DNA from: Planctomycetota bacterium
Lineage (GTDB): Bacteria; Planctomycetota; PLA2; JAEUHO01
NCBI GenBank assembly: GCA_028281445.1
Contig: JANQJW010000091.1
Coordinates: 1 to 64,000, forward strand
Direction of reading: 5' to 3'
DNA length: 64,000 nt
Shown in pieces: positions 55,606 to 64,000 of this stretch (position 1 is its first letter; each line of letters begins with the position of its first letter). The notes beneath the pieces are model-generated. The model was given only the letters and a program-made list of their open reading frames with translations, was not told the origin of the DNA and made no database searches. Both the position numbers and the translations under genes were made by a program.

Positions 55606-56757
55606 CTACCTGCGGATCCGCAGCTTGAGGTCGAGCAGCCACCAGTCCTGATTCTCCCACTGCCAATCGGTCTGCATCACCTTCTCCTCGCCGGCGACGG
55701 TCCAGAAGATCGCGACCTGGTGGGCGACGACGGAGTCGCGCTTCTCGAACGCGATGGCGGGTCGCGTCTTGCGCCAGTCGCGGCGATTGAAGAGCTTCCC
55801 GAGCAGGCGCGTCTTGTGGCCTCGGAGATCCCGAGCGAAGAACGCCTTGATCTCGTTGATGCCCTGCGTGTTCCACGCGGTGCGGAAGGCGTCGAGCTTG
55901 GGCTGGAGCGGAGCTTTGGGGATCTCCGACTGCGGGACCCCGCGACGCGACGAGTTGGATCCGCCAAACGCGACAACGAGCGCGATTCCGAGCACGACCG
56001 GCAGGCCGACGTAGAGGGCGAGCTTCTTGCGCTCGGCTGCCTTGTCGGCGCGCGTACGGTCCCGCCACTTCGTCCCGGTGTCGCCGGCGATCTGCTCGCC
56101 GCGGAAGCGCCGGGCGGCCAAGGCGTCGGGGTAGCGCCCGAGCAGTCTTTGCAGGTTCGTGGCCATGGCGACCGTCCCCCACGCAACCATGGCCAGAACG
56201 ACGTAGATGCCGCCGGTAGTGCCGGTGACACCGCCCTTCAATCCGGCGATGGCAGGGGGCGCCGCGACGATGCTGTGGAAGACGGCGAGAACGAGCGCAC
56301 ACGGGAGAGGGAAGCGCGTCACGAAGATCGTGCAGAGGACGATCGCGACGAACAGCCCTCCGACGACGAGCTTGAAGGTGGCGGAATCGGTGCTCAGGGC
56401 GATGAGGAACGCGACGGCGACAATGAAGGCGTCGGCGATGAAGAGATTGCGCATCGCACGCAGATTCCGGTGCGCTGTGGCGATGGCGCGGTTGACGGCG
56501 TGACGCTCGTCGGGGTCCTCCAGTTTGCTCGCGCCCCGGCGCTCCGACGCGGCAGCGCGGCGTCGCGCGGGTGCCGGCGCCGCCGCCTGCGGGAACAGGT
56601 TAGGCACCCGGTCGCCCGGTAGCCACCAATCGCCATCCGTGGAGTACTCCATGGCCTGCGTGACGCGCCCGTCCGCGATGTAGCCGCGGATCTTCTCGAT
56701 GGCGAAGGGGCCCTGGGCCCGCCCGCCGGGCTTGCGGATGTAGTAGGACGCGCTCAT
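55606..56757 (-). CDS. GYF_2-domain multi-pass membrane protein
   Basis: This 383-aa protein begins with a GYF_2-like domain (residues about 1-52: ASYYIRKPGGRAQGPFAIEK, IRGYIADGRV, DGDWWLP), which usually binds proline-rich or partner sequences. After a linker come about five or six membrane segments (e.g. LFIADAFIVAVAFLIALS) and a last one before a periplasmic or cytoplasmic C-terminal domain (LDAFRTAWNTQGINEIKAFF) with a Trp-rich end. ATG 56757 is chosen because the GYF_2 domain begins there; the open frame reaches GTG 56829 at the previous stop. It is coupled to the propeller-peptidase gene. Confidence 0.7.
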   Translation of the reverse strand: MSASYYIRKPGGRAQGPFAIEKIRGYIADGRVTQAMEYSTDGDWWLPGDRVPNLFPQAAAPAPARRRAAASERRGASKLEDPDERHAVNRAIATAHRNLRAMRNLFIADAFIVAVAFLIALSTDSATFKLVVGGLFVAIVLCTIFVTRFPLPCALVLAVFHSIVAAPPAIAGLKGGVTGTTGGIYVVLAMVAWGTVAMATNLQRLLGRYPDALAARRFRGEQIAGDTGTKWRDRTRADKAAERKKLALYVGLPVVLGIALVVAFGGSNSSRRGVPQSEIPKAPLQPKLDAFRTAWNTQGINEIKAFFARDLRGHKTRLLGKLFNRRDWRKTRPAIAFEKRDSVVAHQVAIFWTVAGEEKVMQTDWQWENQDWWLLDLKLRIRR

Positions 56758-56829
56758 GAGATCAGCGGCGCCATCCAACCAGGGCACGCGGTCCGGCGTC
56801 AAGGCGGCCCGATCGAGACGGTTCGGCAC

Positions 56830-58053
56830 TCAGCGGCCGGACGGGACGAGCTTGAGCACGACGCCCATTTCGACGGCGCATGCATAGATCTCACCCTCGA
56901 CGTCCTCTCCGAACGAGGCGAGGTCGGGAACGTCGCCCAGGACGCGCTGGTTGGACCCGGTGGCTCGGCGTCCTCCCGGACTTACCGGATCGGGCGCTTC
57001 GCCGAGATCGATGCAGTACGCCTCGCCGCGACTGTAGTCACCGAAGACGAGCTTCCCGCGCAGCGCCTTGATCTTCTGGCCGCGATAGACGAACCCACAG
57101 ATGCCGCACGTCGAGGGCGCCTTGCCGCGAACCCACTCGAAGAGCGGTCGCACGAACCGGATTCCCGGCGGCGGCTGCTTCACGCGACGTGTCCCTTCGA
57201 ACCAGGGCCAACCATGGCTGCCGCCCTTGCGCACCTCGATCACCCACTCGCGGGAATCCGGCCCTGTCGTGCCGGGCTCCACGGTGTACATGCGGCGATC
57301 CGGACCCCAGCAGAAGCGCCACGGATTGCGAAAGCCACGCGCCCAGATCTCGGCAGGGATCCCACCCTGACGGAACGGGTTGTCTGCCGGGATGCCGTAC
57401 CCTTTCCCGCCTTGTCGCTTCGACGGGTCGATGCGCAGGACCTTCCCGAGCAACGACCTGAGGATGCCGCTGTGTCCGTCTCCGACGCTGATGTAGAGCA
57501 TGCCATCCGGGCCGAAAGCGATCCCACCGGCCTGGTGCTGTGCATTGGCCTTGTGGATCTCGAGAACGGTGCGCGCTGTCGAGGGGTCGGCCTTCTCTCC
57601 GAGAGAACGGTACTCCGCGATGACGAGCCGGAACTTCGCGCCGTGTGGCCCGGGCCGGGAGTTCTTGGCCAAGTAGCTCACGTAGAACAGCTGGTTGGAG
57701 GCGAACTGCGGATGGAACGCCATCGCAAGCAGCCCGCCTTGGGCGCGCGCATGCACCTTGGACTGGATGTCGAGGAAGAGCCTGGGCTTGGGCACGGGCC
57801 CCTTGCCCTCGTACTTCCGGATGGCCTGAATCCGTCCACGCTGCTCGCAGACGTAGATCGTGTTCTTGCCGTCCTTGGGCTGCGTGACGTGCATGGGCTC
57901 CGCGAACGCCACGTCAGGCCACGCCTCGACGAACTCCACGCCCGAGAACGCCGGCACGTCCCTCGCCGACGCAACCGGGGCAGCGAGAAGGAAGAGAACG
58001 AGGGCGATGCACCACGCAAGACGCGTCCGCACCGGATTGCTGTCTTCATGCAT
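56830..58053 (-). CDS. PQQ-dependent glucose/sorbosone dehydrogenase-family protein (secreted)
   Basis: This 407-aa exported protein (signal LVLFLLAAPVASARD) has the six-bladed GSDH propeller fold: TIYVCEQRGRIQ, GGLLAMAFHPQFASN, HQAGGIAFGPDGMLYISVGDG, and ARGFRNPWRFCWGP followed by SREWVIEVRKGGSHGWPWFEG. These positions include the calcium and PQQ ligands known from sugar dehydrogenases (His in GSHGW, Arg in FRNPWR). The substrate cannot be predicted; many planctomycete members are of unknown specificity. ATG 58053 begins the signal peptide. It is followed 72 nt downstream by the GYF_2 gene on the same strand. Confidence 0.85.
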   Translation of the reverse strand: MHEDSNPVRTRLAWCIALVLFLLAAPVASARDVPAFSGVEFVEAWPDVAFAEPMHVTQPKDGKNTIYVCEQRGRIQAIRKYEGKGPVPKPRLFLDIQSKVHARAQGGLLAMAFHPQFASNQLFYVSYLAKNSRPGPHGAKFRLVIAEYRSLGEKADPSTARTVLEIHKANAQHQAGGIAFGPDGMLYISVGDGHSGILRSLLGKVLRIDPSKRQGGKGYGIPADNPFRQGGIPAEIWARGFRNPWRFCWGPDRRMYTVEPGTTGPDSREWVIEVRKGGSHGWPWFEGTRRVKQPPPGIRFVRPLFEWVRGKAPSTCGICGFVYRGQKIKALRGKLVFGDYSRGEAYCIDLGEAPDPVSPGGRRATGSNQRVLGDVPDLASFGEDVEGEIYACAVEMGVVLKLVPSGR

Positions 58054-58146
58054 GGCGCGACTTGTACCAGCCTCCTGCGAGCGGCAGGGATTGGGCAGGC
58101 GCAGGCCTCGGGAGGAATCGCATCCGTCAACCACGTTCATCGCTTC

Positions 58147-58163
58147 AATCGGGGAAGCCGATT
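58147..58163 (-). terminator. Weak hairpin after the J-protein gene
   Basis: AATCGG (58147-58152) and CCGATT (58158-58163) form a 6-bp stem with a 5-nt loop, 7 nt downstream of the J-protein stop on the minus strand. No T-run follows, so termination, if any, would be Rho-assisted or the hairpin may protect the transcript end. Confidence 0.3.
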
Positions 58164-58169
58164 CGACAA

Positions 58170-59663
58170 CTAGGGCTCGCCTTCTTCGTCCTCGTCATAC
58201 GCCGGCAGCGTGAGCAGGTGGCAGGCGTAGAGCGCCGCGAACATGCGCTCGGCCTGGATCGTCTCGGCATGTCCGGCGAGATACGGAAGCGTCTTTCGAT
58301 CCTCTTCGAAGGCCGCGACGACCTCCGTGGGCGAGATGCCCTCTTCCACCACGTAGCGCGTGAGCATCGGCCGCACGACCTCTTCGTACGCCACGGTGCG
58401 AGCCGTGCCTCCGCGTCTCCGCTGCTGCTTGCGCAGCTGCCTCTCGATGCGAGCAAGCGCGGGATGCTCCAGCGGTGCGTCTCCCGGCGGCCTCCAGGCG
58501 ATCGACTCGGCGGCGTGGGTGAAGCGCTCGAGCAGCTCCGGCGCCGCGTCCGCCATGCGGTAGAAGCACGCGGCGTAGGTCGCTCCGCGGTGAAGGTAGT
58601 CGGCAGCGACCTCGTCGACGAGCTCCCCCAGCAGGTCGCCGCTCACGATCGGGGACAGCACGAGGAAACGGCGCAACGCGCGGAACGTGCCGAACTCCCG
58701 GCGCCAGGCCTTCCAGGCGTCCCGCAGTGCGTCGGCCGCCGCGCGGTGATCGGGCGGCGACAGGAACGTCCACTCGTCGATCTGCGCCGCGCTGTACCGA
58801 CGATCCAGGCGGTCGATCTCGTCGACGTCGGCCCAGGCGGCGACCGCAGCGACCTCCTGCCCGGTCCAGTCCAGGAGCGTGTGGTCCGAGGCGTCGCCGA
58901 CATAGTCATCGTCGAGCACCTGCTCGACGGCAAGATCGAGCCGCCCGCGCACGAGGTGCAGGTGGATCCGCTCGCGCACGAGCTGCGCGGCCCCGTCCCG
59001 GTCCGGTTGCTGGCGTAGCCGGTCCCACGTGAAGGCGTCCTCGGAAACGAGACGCCGGACCTCGCGGGGCGGGAGCACGGTCGCGAGCCAGGGCGAGACG
59101 GGAAGACCGCGTTGCATCGCCGCCAGGACCTCCTCGCGATACCCGAGGCCCGAAGCGTCGGCGAGCAGCGCGCGATGGAGCGCAATGCGCGCATCGTCCC
59201 AGGGCTCGCGCAGGTGCAGCAGGATCTCCCGTACGTCGCCGCCCGCACCGAGCGACGCCCACGCTTCGCGCACGCGCGCGTCGACGGGATCGACCGGCTC
59301 CGGACGCGGGGCCTCCCCGGTTTCCTCGGCGACAGGCGCGCCGTCCTCGAGATCGATCTCGTCCGGGAGTGTCTCCGCCCCGGGATCGCGGTCGTCAGCG
59401 TACGGGTGCGGCGCGGCGTCCTCGTCGTCGTCGAACCAGTCGGGGTCGTCGCCGTACATCGCGCGCCACTGGAGCTCCCGTTGCGCGGCTTCGTACGCAC
59501 GTCGCACCCGCGCGAACTCGTCCGGATGACGATCCGGGCGGTAGATCTTGATGCGGCGAATGTAGGCGCGACGCAGTGCCTTCTCGTCGAGGCCCGACGC
59601 GTCATCGATGCCAAGCACCTCGAAGGGCTCGTTGCTCTCGGGCAGGGACGGAAGGTCGCTCAT
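58170..59663 (-). CDS. J-domain-like co-chaperone with RPD instead of HPD
   Basis: This is a 497-aa cytoplasmic protein. Residues 12-65 align with a J domain: PFEVLGIDDASG (helix I), LDEKALRRAYIRRIKIYRPD (helix II and loop), then ARVRRAYEAAQREL (helix III). The essential HPD is RPD (42-44); a second HPD at 46-48 is one turn too late. An acidic linker and a long helical region of unknown type (about 110-490) follow. The gene starts by ATGA overlap after the upstream membrane protein, in an operon with an HscC-like Hsp70, so it is probably that chaperone's partner. How it works without histidine is open. Confidence 0.8.
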   Translation of the reverse strand: MSDLPSLPESNEPFEVLGIDDASGLDEKALRRAYIRRIKIYRPDRHPDEFARVRRAYEAAQRELQWRAMYGDDPDWFDDDEDAAPHPYADDRDPGAETLPDEIDLEDGAPVAEETGEAPRPEPVDPVDARVREAWASLGAGGDVREILLHLREPWDDARIALHRALLADASGLGYREEVLAAMQRGLPVSPWLATVLPPREVRRLVSEDAFTWDRLRQQPDRDGAAQLVRERIHLHLVRGRLDLAVEQVLDDDYVGDASDHTLLDWTGQEVAAVAAWADVDEIDRLDRRYSAAQIDEWTFLSPPDHRAAADALRDAWKAWRREFGTFRALRRFLVLSPIVSGDLLGELVDEVAADYLHRGATYAACFYRMADAAPELLERFTHAAESIAWRPPGDAPLEHPALARIERQLRKQQRRRGGTARTVAYEEVVRPMLTRYVVEEGISPTEVVAAFEEDRKTLPYLAGHAETIQAERMFAALYACHLLTLPAYDEDEEGEP

Positions 59664-60472
59664 CGTCCCTCCTCGCGCCGCTCCCGCAGCAGCTCTTCGA
59701 TGCGCTTGCGAAGGGCATCCGGATCGTCACGCAGCCTGTCGCGACGCTCCTTGTAGTCGCGGTAGAAGCTCGGAACCTCGGGAACCTTGCGCTTCGGTTC
59801 GTTGCAGCGCCGCGTGATGCCGAGCACGGCCCACACCAGGAAGAACCACGTCCACCACGGCATGCCGTCCCCGCGCCCGGAGGAGACGCGCTCGCGCCGG
59901 CGGGACGGGCGCGCGGCTCGGACACCGCGCGCCGCGGCCGACTCCGCGGTCTTGTACGAAGGCTCGAGCACGCTCCCGAACAACGCGGGTGCGAGCGATG
60001 CCAGGACCGGATGGCTCCGCCGTGCCCGCAGCGCGGCCAGGCGCATGTCACGGCTCGGACGAACGGCAGCGGGTTCGGCACCGGGCTGCATGGCCTTCAC
60101 AACGAGCCGCAGGAGGTCCTTCGCAACCACCTTGTCGTAGCGCGCGCGAATCCACGCCGCGTAGTGCGGAATCAGAGCCTGCAGCTGCCCGTACGCAGGG
60201 TCCTGCGCGAGCGACGGCAGGGCCGCCTCGAGCTCGCCGCGCGACACGGCCCCTGCAACAAACGCCGTGTACCAGCCCTTGCTCGTCGTGAGATCCGGTC
60301 TGGCGTCAGCCGGACGCCGAGGCAGGGCGGTGCTGGCTTCGCGAAACCGCTCCCGCAGGGCGCCGAGCTCGAAGGGATCCGGGTGTCGCATGCCCGCGAT
60401 GTGCTCGGCATACGTGGAGAGGAGCGTGGATGCGTCGGAAGCCTGGGTGAAGTCCGGTTCCTCGTCTACCAC
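59660..60472 (-). CDS. Unknown single-pass membrane protein in Hsp70 operon
   Basis: This 270-aa protein has a helical N-terminal two thirds (TYAEHIAGMRHPDPFELGAL, then repeated basic helices) and one strongly hydrophobic segment near residue 215 (WWTWFFLVWAVLGI). A charged C-terminal helix follows (DRLRDDPDALRKRIEELL). No domain is recognised. The GTG start overlaps the Hsp70 stop by 7 nt and the stop overlaps the J-protein ATG, so the three genes form a tight operon. It could anchor the chaperone pair at the membrane; this is inferred from position only. Confidence 0.65.
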   Translation of the reverse strand: MVDEEPDFTQASDASTLLSTYAEHIAGMRHPDPFELGALRERFREASTALPRRPADARPDLTTSKGWYTAFVAGAVSRGELEAALPSLAQDPAYGQLQALIPHYAAWIRARYDKVVAKDLLRLVVKAMQPGAEPAAVRPSRDMRLAALRARRSHPVLASLAPALFGSVLEPSYKTAESAAARGVRAARPSRRRERVSSGRGDGMPWWTWFFLVWAVLGITRRCNEPKRKVPEVPSFYRDYKERRDRLRDDPDALRKRIEELLRERREEGR

Positions 60473-62199
60473 CGCTCGCCGCCGTCCAGCTCGTCACACA
60501 TGGTGCGGAGGTTGCGGGCCAGCTGGTCGACCTCCGCCATGTCACGCTGCATCAGGGCGGCTTCGAGCGCATCGAGCAAGAGCTCGAGCTGTTCGCGGGC
60601 GCGCGGCTCGACTTCGGTGAGCAAGCCTTCAGCCCGCGAGAGCACGTCGCGGATCATCGGCGTGTCGCGCGGATCTTCCTTCAATCGCGCAAGGCGCTTC
60701 TTGGCCGCTTCCAGCTCCTTCTCCGAGAGCGCCTCCGACGAGCGGTTGAACACCTTGCTGACGCGCTTGCCGGTCTCGATGATCTTGGCTTCCACCTCGA
60801 GCAAGCCGTTGAGGTCGTAGGTGAAACGGGCCTCGACTTCCTTGCCCGCGGGTCCGGGCGGAATGCCCTCGATCAGGAGGCGACCGATCTCGCGGTTGTC
60901 CTTCACGTACCGCGCCTCGCCTTCGAAGATGCGGAACATGATCGACTTCTGGTTGGGCTCGAGCGTGTGATAGATCTTGCTCTGTGACGTCGGGATCACC
61001 GTGTTGCGGTGGATGACCGGTGAGTAGAAGCCGTCCACGCGCTGGTTGCCGAGAAACTTGGAGATCTCCGTCCCCAGGCTGTGGGACGCGACGTCGGTGA
61101 CGATCATGTCCGAGACGGCGATATCACCGCCGGTGAGCGCGGCCTGGATCGCCGCGCCGTGGACGATGGCCAGATCCGGATCGACGCCTTCCCGCGGCTC
61201 GCGGTCGAACATGCGCGTCACGAGCTCGCGCACGCAGGGCATGCGTGTCGCACCACCGACGACCACGACGTCGTCGATGTCCGTGCGATTGAGGCCCGCG
61301 CTGCGCAGCGCACCGCGACACGGACCGACGAGCCGCTCGATCAGATGACCGAACGCTTCTTCGGATTCTTCGCGCGTGATCGGGACGTCGATGGGCTTCT
61401 TCGACAGTCCGCGCATGGGCGGCACGGTGAGCGTGTCGGCTTCGACGTCGGTAAGGCGGCGCTTGAGCAGCTCGGCACGCTTGATGAGGAGCGTGACGTT
61501 GGCCGGATCGCGGATCTCGGCCTGCTCGAAGGCGATGCCGGCTCGCAAGAGCGCAAGGGATGCGAGCGCGCGCGTGAAGTCCTCGCCGCCGAGCATGCTC
61601 TCGCCGGCGACGCTGCGCACCTCGAGCGCGTCCTCGAAGCGGTCCATCACGCAGACGTCGAAGGTGCCGCCGCCGAGGTCGATGACGACGATGGTGCCGT
61701 CGCCCTGGCCGCGGTGCGCGCCGTAGGCGATGGCCGCGGCCGTGGGCTCGTTGAGGATGCGCTCCACGGTGAATCCGGCGAGCTCGCCCGCCTTGACCGT
61801 CGCGTAGCGCTGGGCTTCGTTGAAGTAGGCGGGCACGGTGATCACGCAGCGCGAGACGTCTTCGCCGAGCGCCGCCGTCGCATCGCGGCGCAGGGACTTG
61901 AGCACGAGCGCGGAGAGGTCGACGGCGCCGTGGCGGGAGCCGGCGATCGTGTACTTGAGCTCCCCGCCCATGCCGCGTTTGAAGAGCGCCGCACCCAGCT
62001 GGTGGTTGGCGGCGTAGATGTCCTTGGCGGTGCGCCCGACGAGCAGGGCGCTCGAGCGCTCGTCGAGCGCCACGACGGACGGGGTGAGGTCCTCGCCGAC
62101 GGCGTTGGGCAGTACGCGCACCTCGCCCCCCACGAAGAACGCAACGGCGCTGTTCGTCGTGCCCAGATCGATACCAACGATGGGAGAGGAACCACTCAT
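60466..62199 (-). CDS. HscC-like Hsp70 chaperone
   Basis: This is a 577-aa DnaK-family ATPase. The ATPase domain has IVGIDLGTTNSAVAFF (7-22), IVVIDLGGGTFDV (phosphate 2), NEPTAAAIAYG (connect) and VVVVGGATRMPCVRELV (adenosine). The C-terminal peptide-binding part is short, and the lid is reduced and acidic. The size and the AVAF start are closer to HscC than to canonical DnaK (about 640 aa), so it is a specialised Hsp70. It is the first gene of the operon with the membrane protein and the J protein, which argues for a dedicated partner set. Substrates are unknown. Confidence 0.92.
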   Translation of the reverse strand: MSGSSPIVGIDLGTTNSAVAFFVGGEVRVLPNAVGEDLTPSVVALDERSSALLVGRTAKDIYAANHQLGAALFKRGMGGELKYTIAGSRHGAVDLSALVLKSLRRDATAALGEDVSRCVITVPAYFNEAQRYATVKAGELAGFTVERILNEPTAAAIAYGAHRGQGDGTIVVIDLGGGTFDVCVMDRFEDALEVRSVAGESMLGGEDFTRALASLALLRAGIAFEQAEIRDPANVTLLIKRAELLKRRLTDVEADTLTVPPMRGLSKKPIDVPITREESEEAFGHLIERLVGPCRGALRSAGLNRTDIDDVVVVGGATRMPCVRELVTRMFDREPREGVDPDLAIVHGAAIQAALTGGDIAVSDMIVTDVASHSLGTEISKFLGNQRVDGFYSPVIHRNTVIPTSQSKIYHTLEPNQKSIMFRIFEGEARYVKDNREIGRLLIEGIPPGPAGKEVEARFTYDLNGLLEVEAKIIETGKRVSKVFNRSSEALSEKELEAAKKRLARLKEDPRDTPMIRDVLSRAEGLLTEVEPRAREQLELLLDALEAALMQRDMAEVDQLARNLRTMCDELDGGERW

Positions 62200-62244
62200 C
62201 CGACAATCCTGCTCGGCCCAGGGTGCGGCCGTGCCGGAGGAGCG

Positions 62245-62531
62245 TCAAGACCCCGGATCGACGAGCCGCAGCAGCATCACGAAGTAGCGGCAGTCCTTGC
62301 CCGCGTTGAGCGCATTGAGGCGGTCAGCCTCGGCGTCGGCATCTTCGCTCGAGTAGTAGGCGGTCGTGCCCGTGATGCCCGAAGGGTATAGGGTGCCCCG
62401 CCGGGCGCGCCGACCCACTCGGCGGCGCTACGAGGGATCTCCAGAGGCGACTTGTCACCACCGAAGTAGTCGAGCCGGACCACGGCATAGATGTGCGTGC
62501 GGCCGGGACGCGGCGGATGGTCGATCTTCAT
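62245..62531 (-). pseudogene. Small gene with a single-base frameshift (or programmed shift)
   Basis: From ATG 62531 the frame reads MKIDHPPRPGRTHIYAVVRL and on to EWVGAPGG, then becomes non-protein-like. In the neighbouring frame the sequence continues sensibly as LYPSGITGTTAYYSSEDADA, ending NAGKDCRYFVMLLRLVDPGS and a TGA at 62245. The two join if one G is added in the GGGG run at about 62396-62399. The joined product would be about 95 aa, with no family I recognise. A one-base loss, a sequencing error or a -1 frameshift are the options. It starts 8 nt after the tRNA-Gly 3' end and has no clear ribosome-binding site. Confidence 0.6.
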
Positions 62532-62538
62532 GAAGAGG

Positions 62539-62614
<76 letters not shown>

Positions 62615-62668
62615 GTGTGTATCGGGGAACGGTAGGGTTCACCCCGGAGAGTGTCAAGGCGACGCGCT

Positions 62669-63040
62669 CTAGACGTCTGTGAATGGAGTCCGTTCCATTG
62701 GCGTGCCGCAGTAGAGGCACTTGGTGTGGCGCCGGCCGACCATGCGACCGCAGCTCGAGCACTCCGCCGAGGCGCGCCGCACGCGGCCGTCGAGCTTGCC
62801 ATCGGAAAGATCGAGGTCGCGCGCCACCTGGGCGAGCTCCTCCTCCGTCACGTCGAGGCGACCCCGCAGCAGGAGCCAGAGCGCTTCCGTCATGAGCGCC
62901 AGCCGATCGAAGCGCTGGGCGAGGCTCTCGGTCTCGGCCTTGGCCTTCCGGGCGTTGGATGCCGCGGTGTTGGCCTGCGAGCTGGCATCGCGGGCAACGG
63001 CACTCTCGCCCCCGGCGTAGAAGAACCCGTGATACGCCAT
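62669..63040 (-). CDS. Small zinc-ribbon protein
   Basis: This is a 123-aa protein with an N-terminal Ala/Ser-rich helix, a second helical part (LALMTEALWLLLRGRLDVTEEELAQVARD) and a C-terminal zinc ribbon formed by C94, C97, C108 and C111 in the pattern CSSCGRMV, then CLYCG. The four-cysteine spacing suggests one bound zinc and possible RNA, DNA or protein contacts. Start ATG 63040 has AGGAGGA upstream. It is divergent from the following sensor gene. The function is unknown. Confidence 0.75.
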   Translation of the reverse strand: MAYHGFFYAGGESAVARDASSQANTAASNARKAKAETESLAQRFDRLALMTEALWLLLRGRLDVTEEELAQVARDLDLSDGKLDGRVRRASAECSSCGRMVGRRHTKCLYCGTPMERTPFTDV

Positions 63041-63150
63041 GTTCGATCCTCCTCGGACCCAGCGTACCGAGCGTCCAAGGCACGTGCTTTTCCGCTTGCC
63101 TAGCGCGGGCGGCGCCGGTCACTTGGGGGCAGCCCGAGGAGGCTTCGGCC

Positions 63151-64000
63151 ATGAGCATCCGCTTCAAACTCATCCTGGGAGCGCTCGCGTTCCTGCTGCT
63201 CTTCATCGCGGTCTTCGTGGCGTCGTCCGTCGTGACTGCGAGCCAGAAGACCGACGGCCTCGTGATCCGTATCGCCGCCCGTCAGGGCGTGCTCACCGAG
63301 AAGATGACCAAGGAGCTGCTGCGCTACTCCGAAGAGCCCACCGACGAACACTGGGCCACCTTTCAGAAGACCCGCGACTTCTTCGACACGAGCCTCAACG
63401 CCCTGCTGAACGGCGGCCCGGTCCGCCCGCACCTCATCGACGAGACCGTGCCCGACGCGAAGCTGCCGAAGGCGACCGACGGACAGATCAAGGAGAAGCT
63501 GGAAGGCGTCGAGGAGATCTTCGCGCGCTTCCGAGACGCCTCCGGAAAGGTCAAGGTCGAGGCCAACGACGCCGCATCCGCCGCCGACACCGTCATCGAG
63601 CAGACACCCGTCCTGATCGCCAAGTACGACAGTGTGGTCAGCCGCGCGCAGAAGGCATCGGAAGATGAGCTCGTCGACGCCGACGGCCGGCGCGAGTGGG
63701 CGAAGATCATCCAGTACGCCTCGCGGCAGCGGATGCTCGCCCAACGACTCACCACGCTCGCGCTCGAGTACCTGCGCGGTCCCAACGACGAACGCAAGAA
63801 GCGCATCGAATCGCTCCTCGACGTGTTCGACACCACGCACCACGCGCTGGAGAGCGGAGGCACGGTGATCCTCGATCCGGAGGATCCGACGGAAGGCGAG
63901 ATGATCGCGCCGGCCAACAACCCGCGCGTGCAGGAGCGGTTGGCGGACGCGGGCGACCGCTGGGCCTCGTTCCGGCGTGCGCTCAACGCGCTGAAGTTGT
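63151..64000 (+). CDS. PilJ-type sensor or chemoreceptor N-terminal region, 3'-partial
   Basis: The frame runs off the window end. Residues 1-30 form a membrane segment (LILGALAFLLLFIAVFVASSVV). The periplasmic part contains two copies of the signature of the PilJ/type IV pilus chemoreceptor ligand domain: RIAARQGVLTEKM (40-52) and YASRQRMLAQRLTTLALEYL (189-208), each followed by helical segments. Such domains sit on methyl-accepting chemotaxis proteins, histidine kinases or diguanylate cyclases, and the output domain lies beyond 64000. Start ATG 63151 has GAGGAGG at good spacing. At least 283 residues are present. Confidence 0.82.
   Translation, partial: MSIRFKLILGALAFLLLFIAVFVASSVVTASQKTDGLVIRIAARQGVLTEKMTKELLRYSEEPTDEHWATFQKTRDFFDTSLNALLNGGPVRPHLIDETVPDAKLPKATDGQIKEKLEGVEEIFARFRDASGKVKVEANDAASAADTVIEQTPVLIAKYDSVVSRAQKASEDELVDADGRREWAKIIQYASRQRMLAQRLTTLALEYLRGPNDERKKRIESLLDVFDTTHHALESGGTVILDPEDPTEGEMIAPANNPRVQERLADAGDRWASFRRALNALKL

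Noticed and set aside
55601..56302. Upstream extension of the propeller-peptidase gene
   Set aside because: It lies in another frame of the GYF_2 gene, contains no signal peptide and has biased Arg/His composition; the signal peptide begins at ATG 55600.

Overview
The window is about 64 kb of GC-rich bacterial chromosome. It has short intergenic gaps, many GTG and TTG starts, frequent 4-nt start/stop overlaps, and no phage, transposase, CRISPR or plasmid genes. The gene content fits a Gram-negative, most plausibly a deep-branching planctomycete-like lineage: hopanoid genes, an outer-membrane lipid-transport component (MlaA), many secreted proteins of unknown function, a von Willebrand factor A/HEAT-repeat protein, a GYF_2-type membrane protein and periplasmic beta-propellers. 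A myxobacterial or other delta-type lineage cannot be excluded. I assign no species.

Layout. 1-8.1 kb: housekeeping and signalling genes (rhodanese/YgaP-like fragment, isoaspartyl methyltransferase, EEP-family hydrolase, beta-CASP nuclease, ferredoxin-NADP reductase-like protein, CpxP-like protein and a two-component system). 8.2-11.8 kb: three secreted proteins. 12-36.2 kb: an isoprenoid and lipid island. It has a one-enzyme-type squalene synthase, hpnG-hpnA-hpnH and squalene-hopene cyclase on one side. On the other side a long plus-strand run holds hpnM, hpnN, mlaA, an HpnL-like membrane protein, a nucleotidyltransferase/CDP-alcohol phosphotransferase fusion, a START-like exported protein, myo-inositol-1-phosphate synthase, then mvaD, phosphomevalonate kinase, an HMG-CoA reductase-mevalonate kinase fusion and IPP isomerase. 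It ends with two tandemly duplicated membrane-anchored beta-sandwich proteins. 36.3-38.8 kb: two divergent secreted proteins. 38.8-45.5 kb: a four-gene operon with an AstE-like deacylase, a PGM1-type ATP-grasp ligase, PPK2 and PPK1. 45.7-58 kb: secreted, membrane and metallopeptidase genes. 58.2-62.2 kb: an HscC-like Hsp70, an unknown membrane protein and a divergent J protein in one overlapping operon. The right end has a frameshifted small gene, tRNA-Gly(CCC), a zinc-ribbon protein and the start of a PilJ-type sensor.

How it works together. The island encodes the mevalonate route from HMG-CoA to IPP/DMAPP (thiolase, HMG-CoA synthase and prenyl diphosphate synthases are not here). It also encodes squalene formation, cyclisation to hopene, C35 side-chain addition (HpnH, HpnG) and hopanoid export (HpnN). 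Within the same run are genes for inositol-1-phosphate and, by inference, a CDP-activated inositol lipid or solute. The most unusual points are the HMGR-MVK fusion with an internal ribosome-binding site, the inositol-activation pair inside a hopanoid/mevalonate operon, a phosphatase-cytochrome fusion, a J protein with RPD in place of HPD beside its own Hsp70, and a tandem duplication that captured the 3' end of idi and is bounded by a palindromic repeat.
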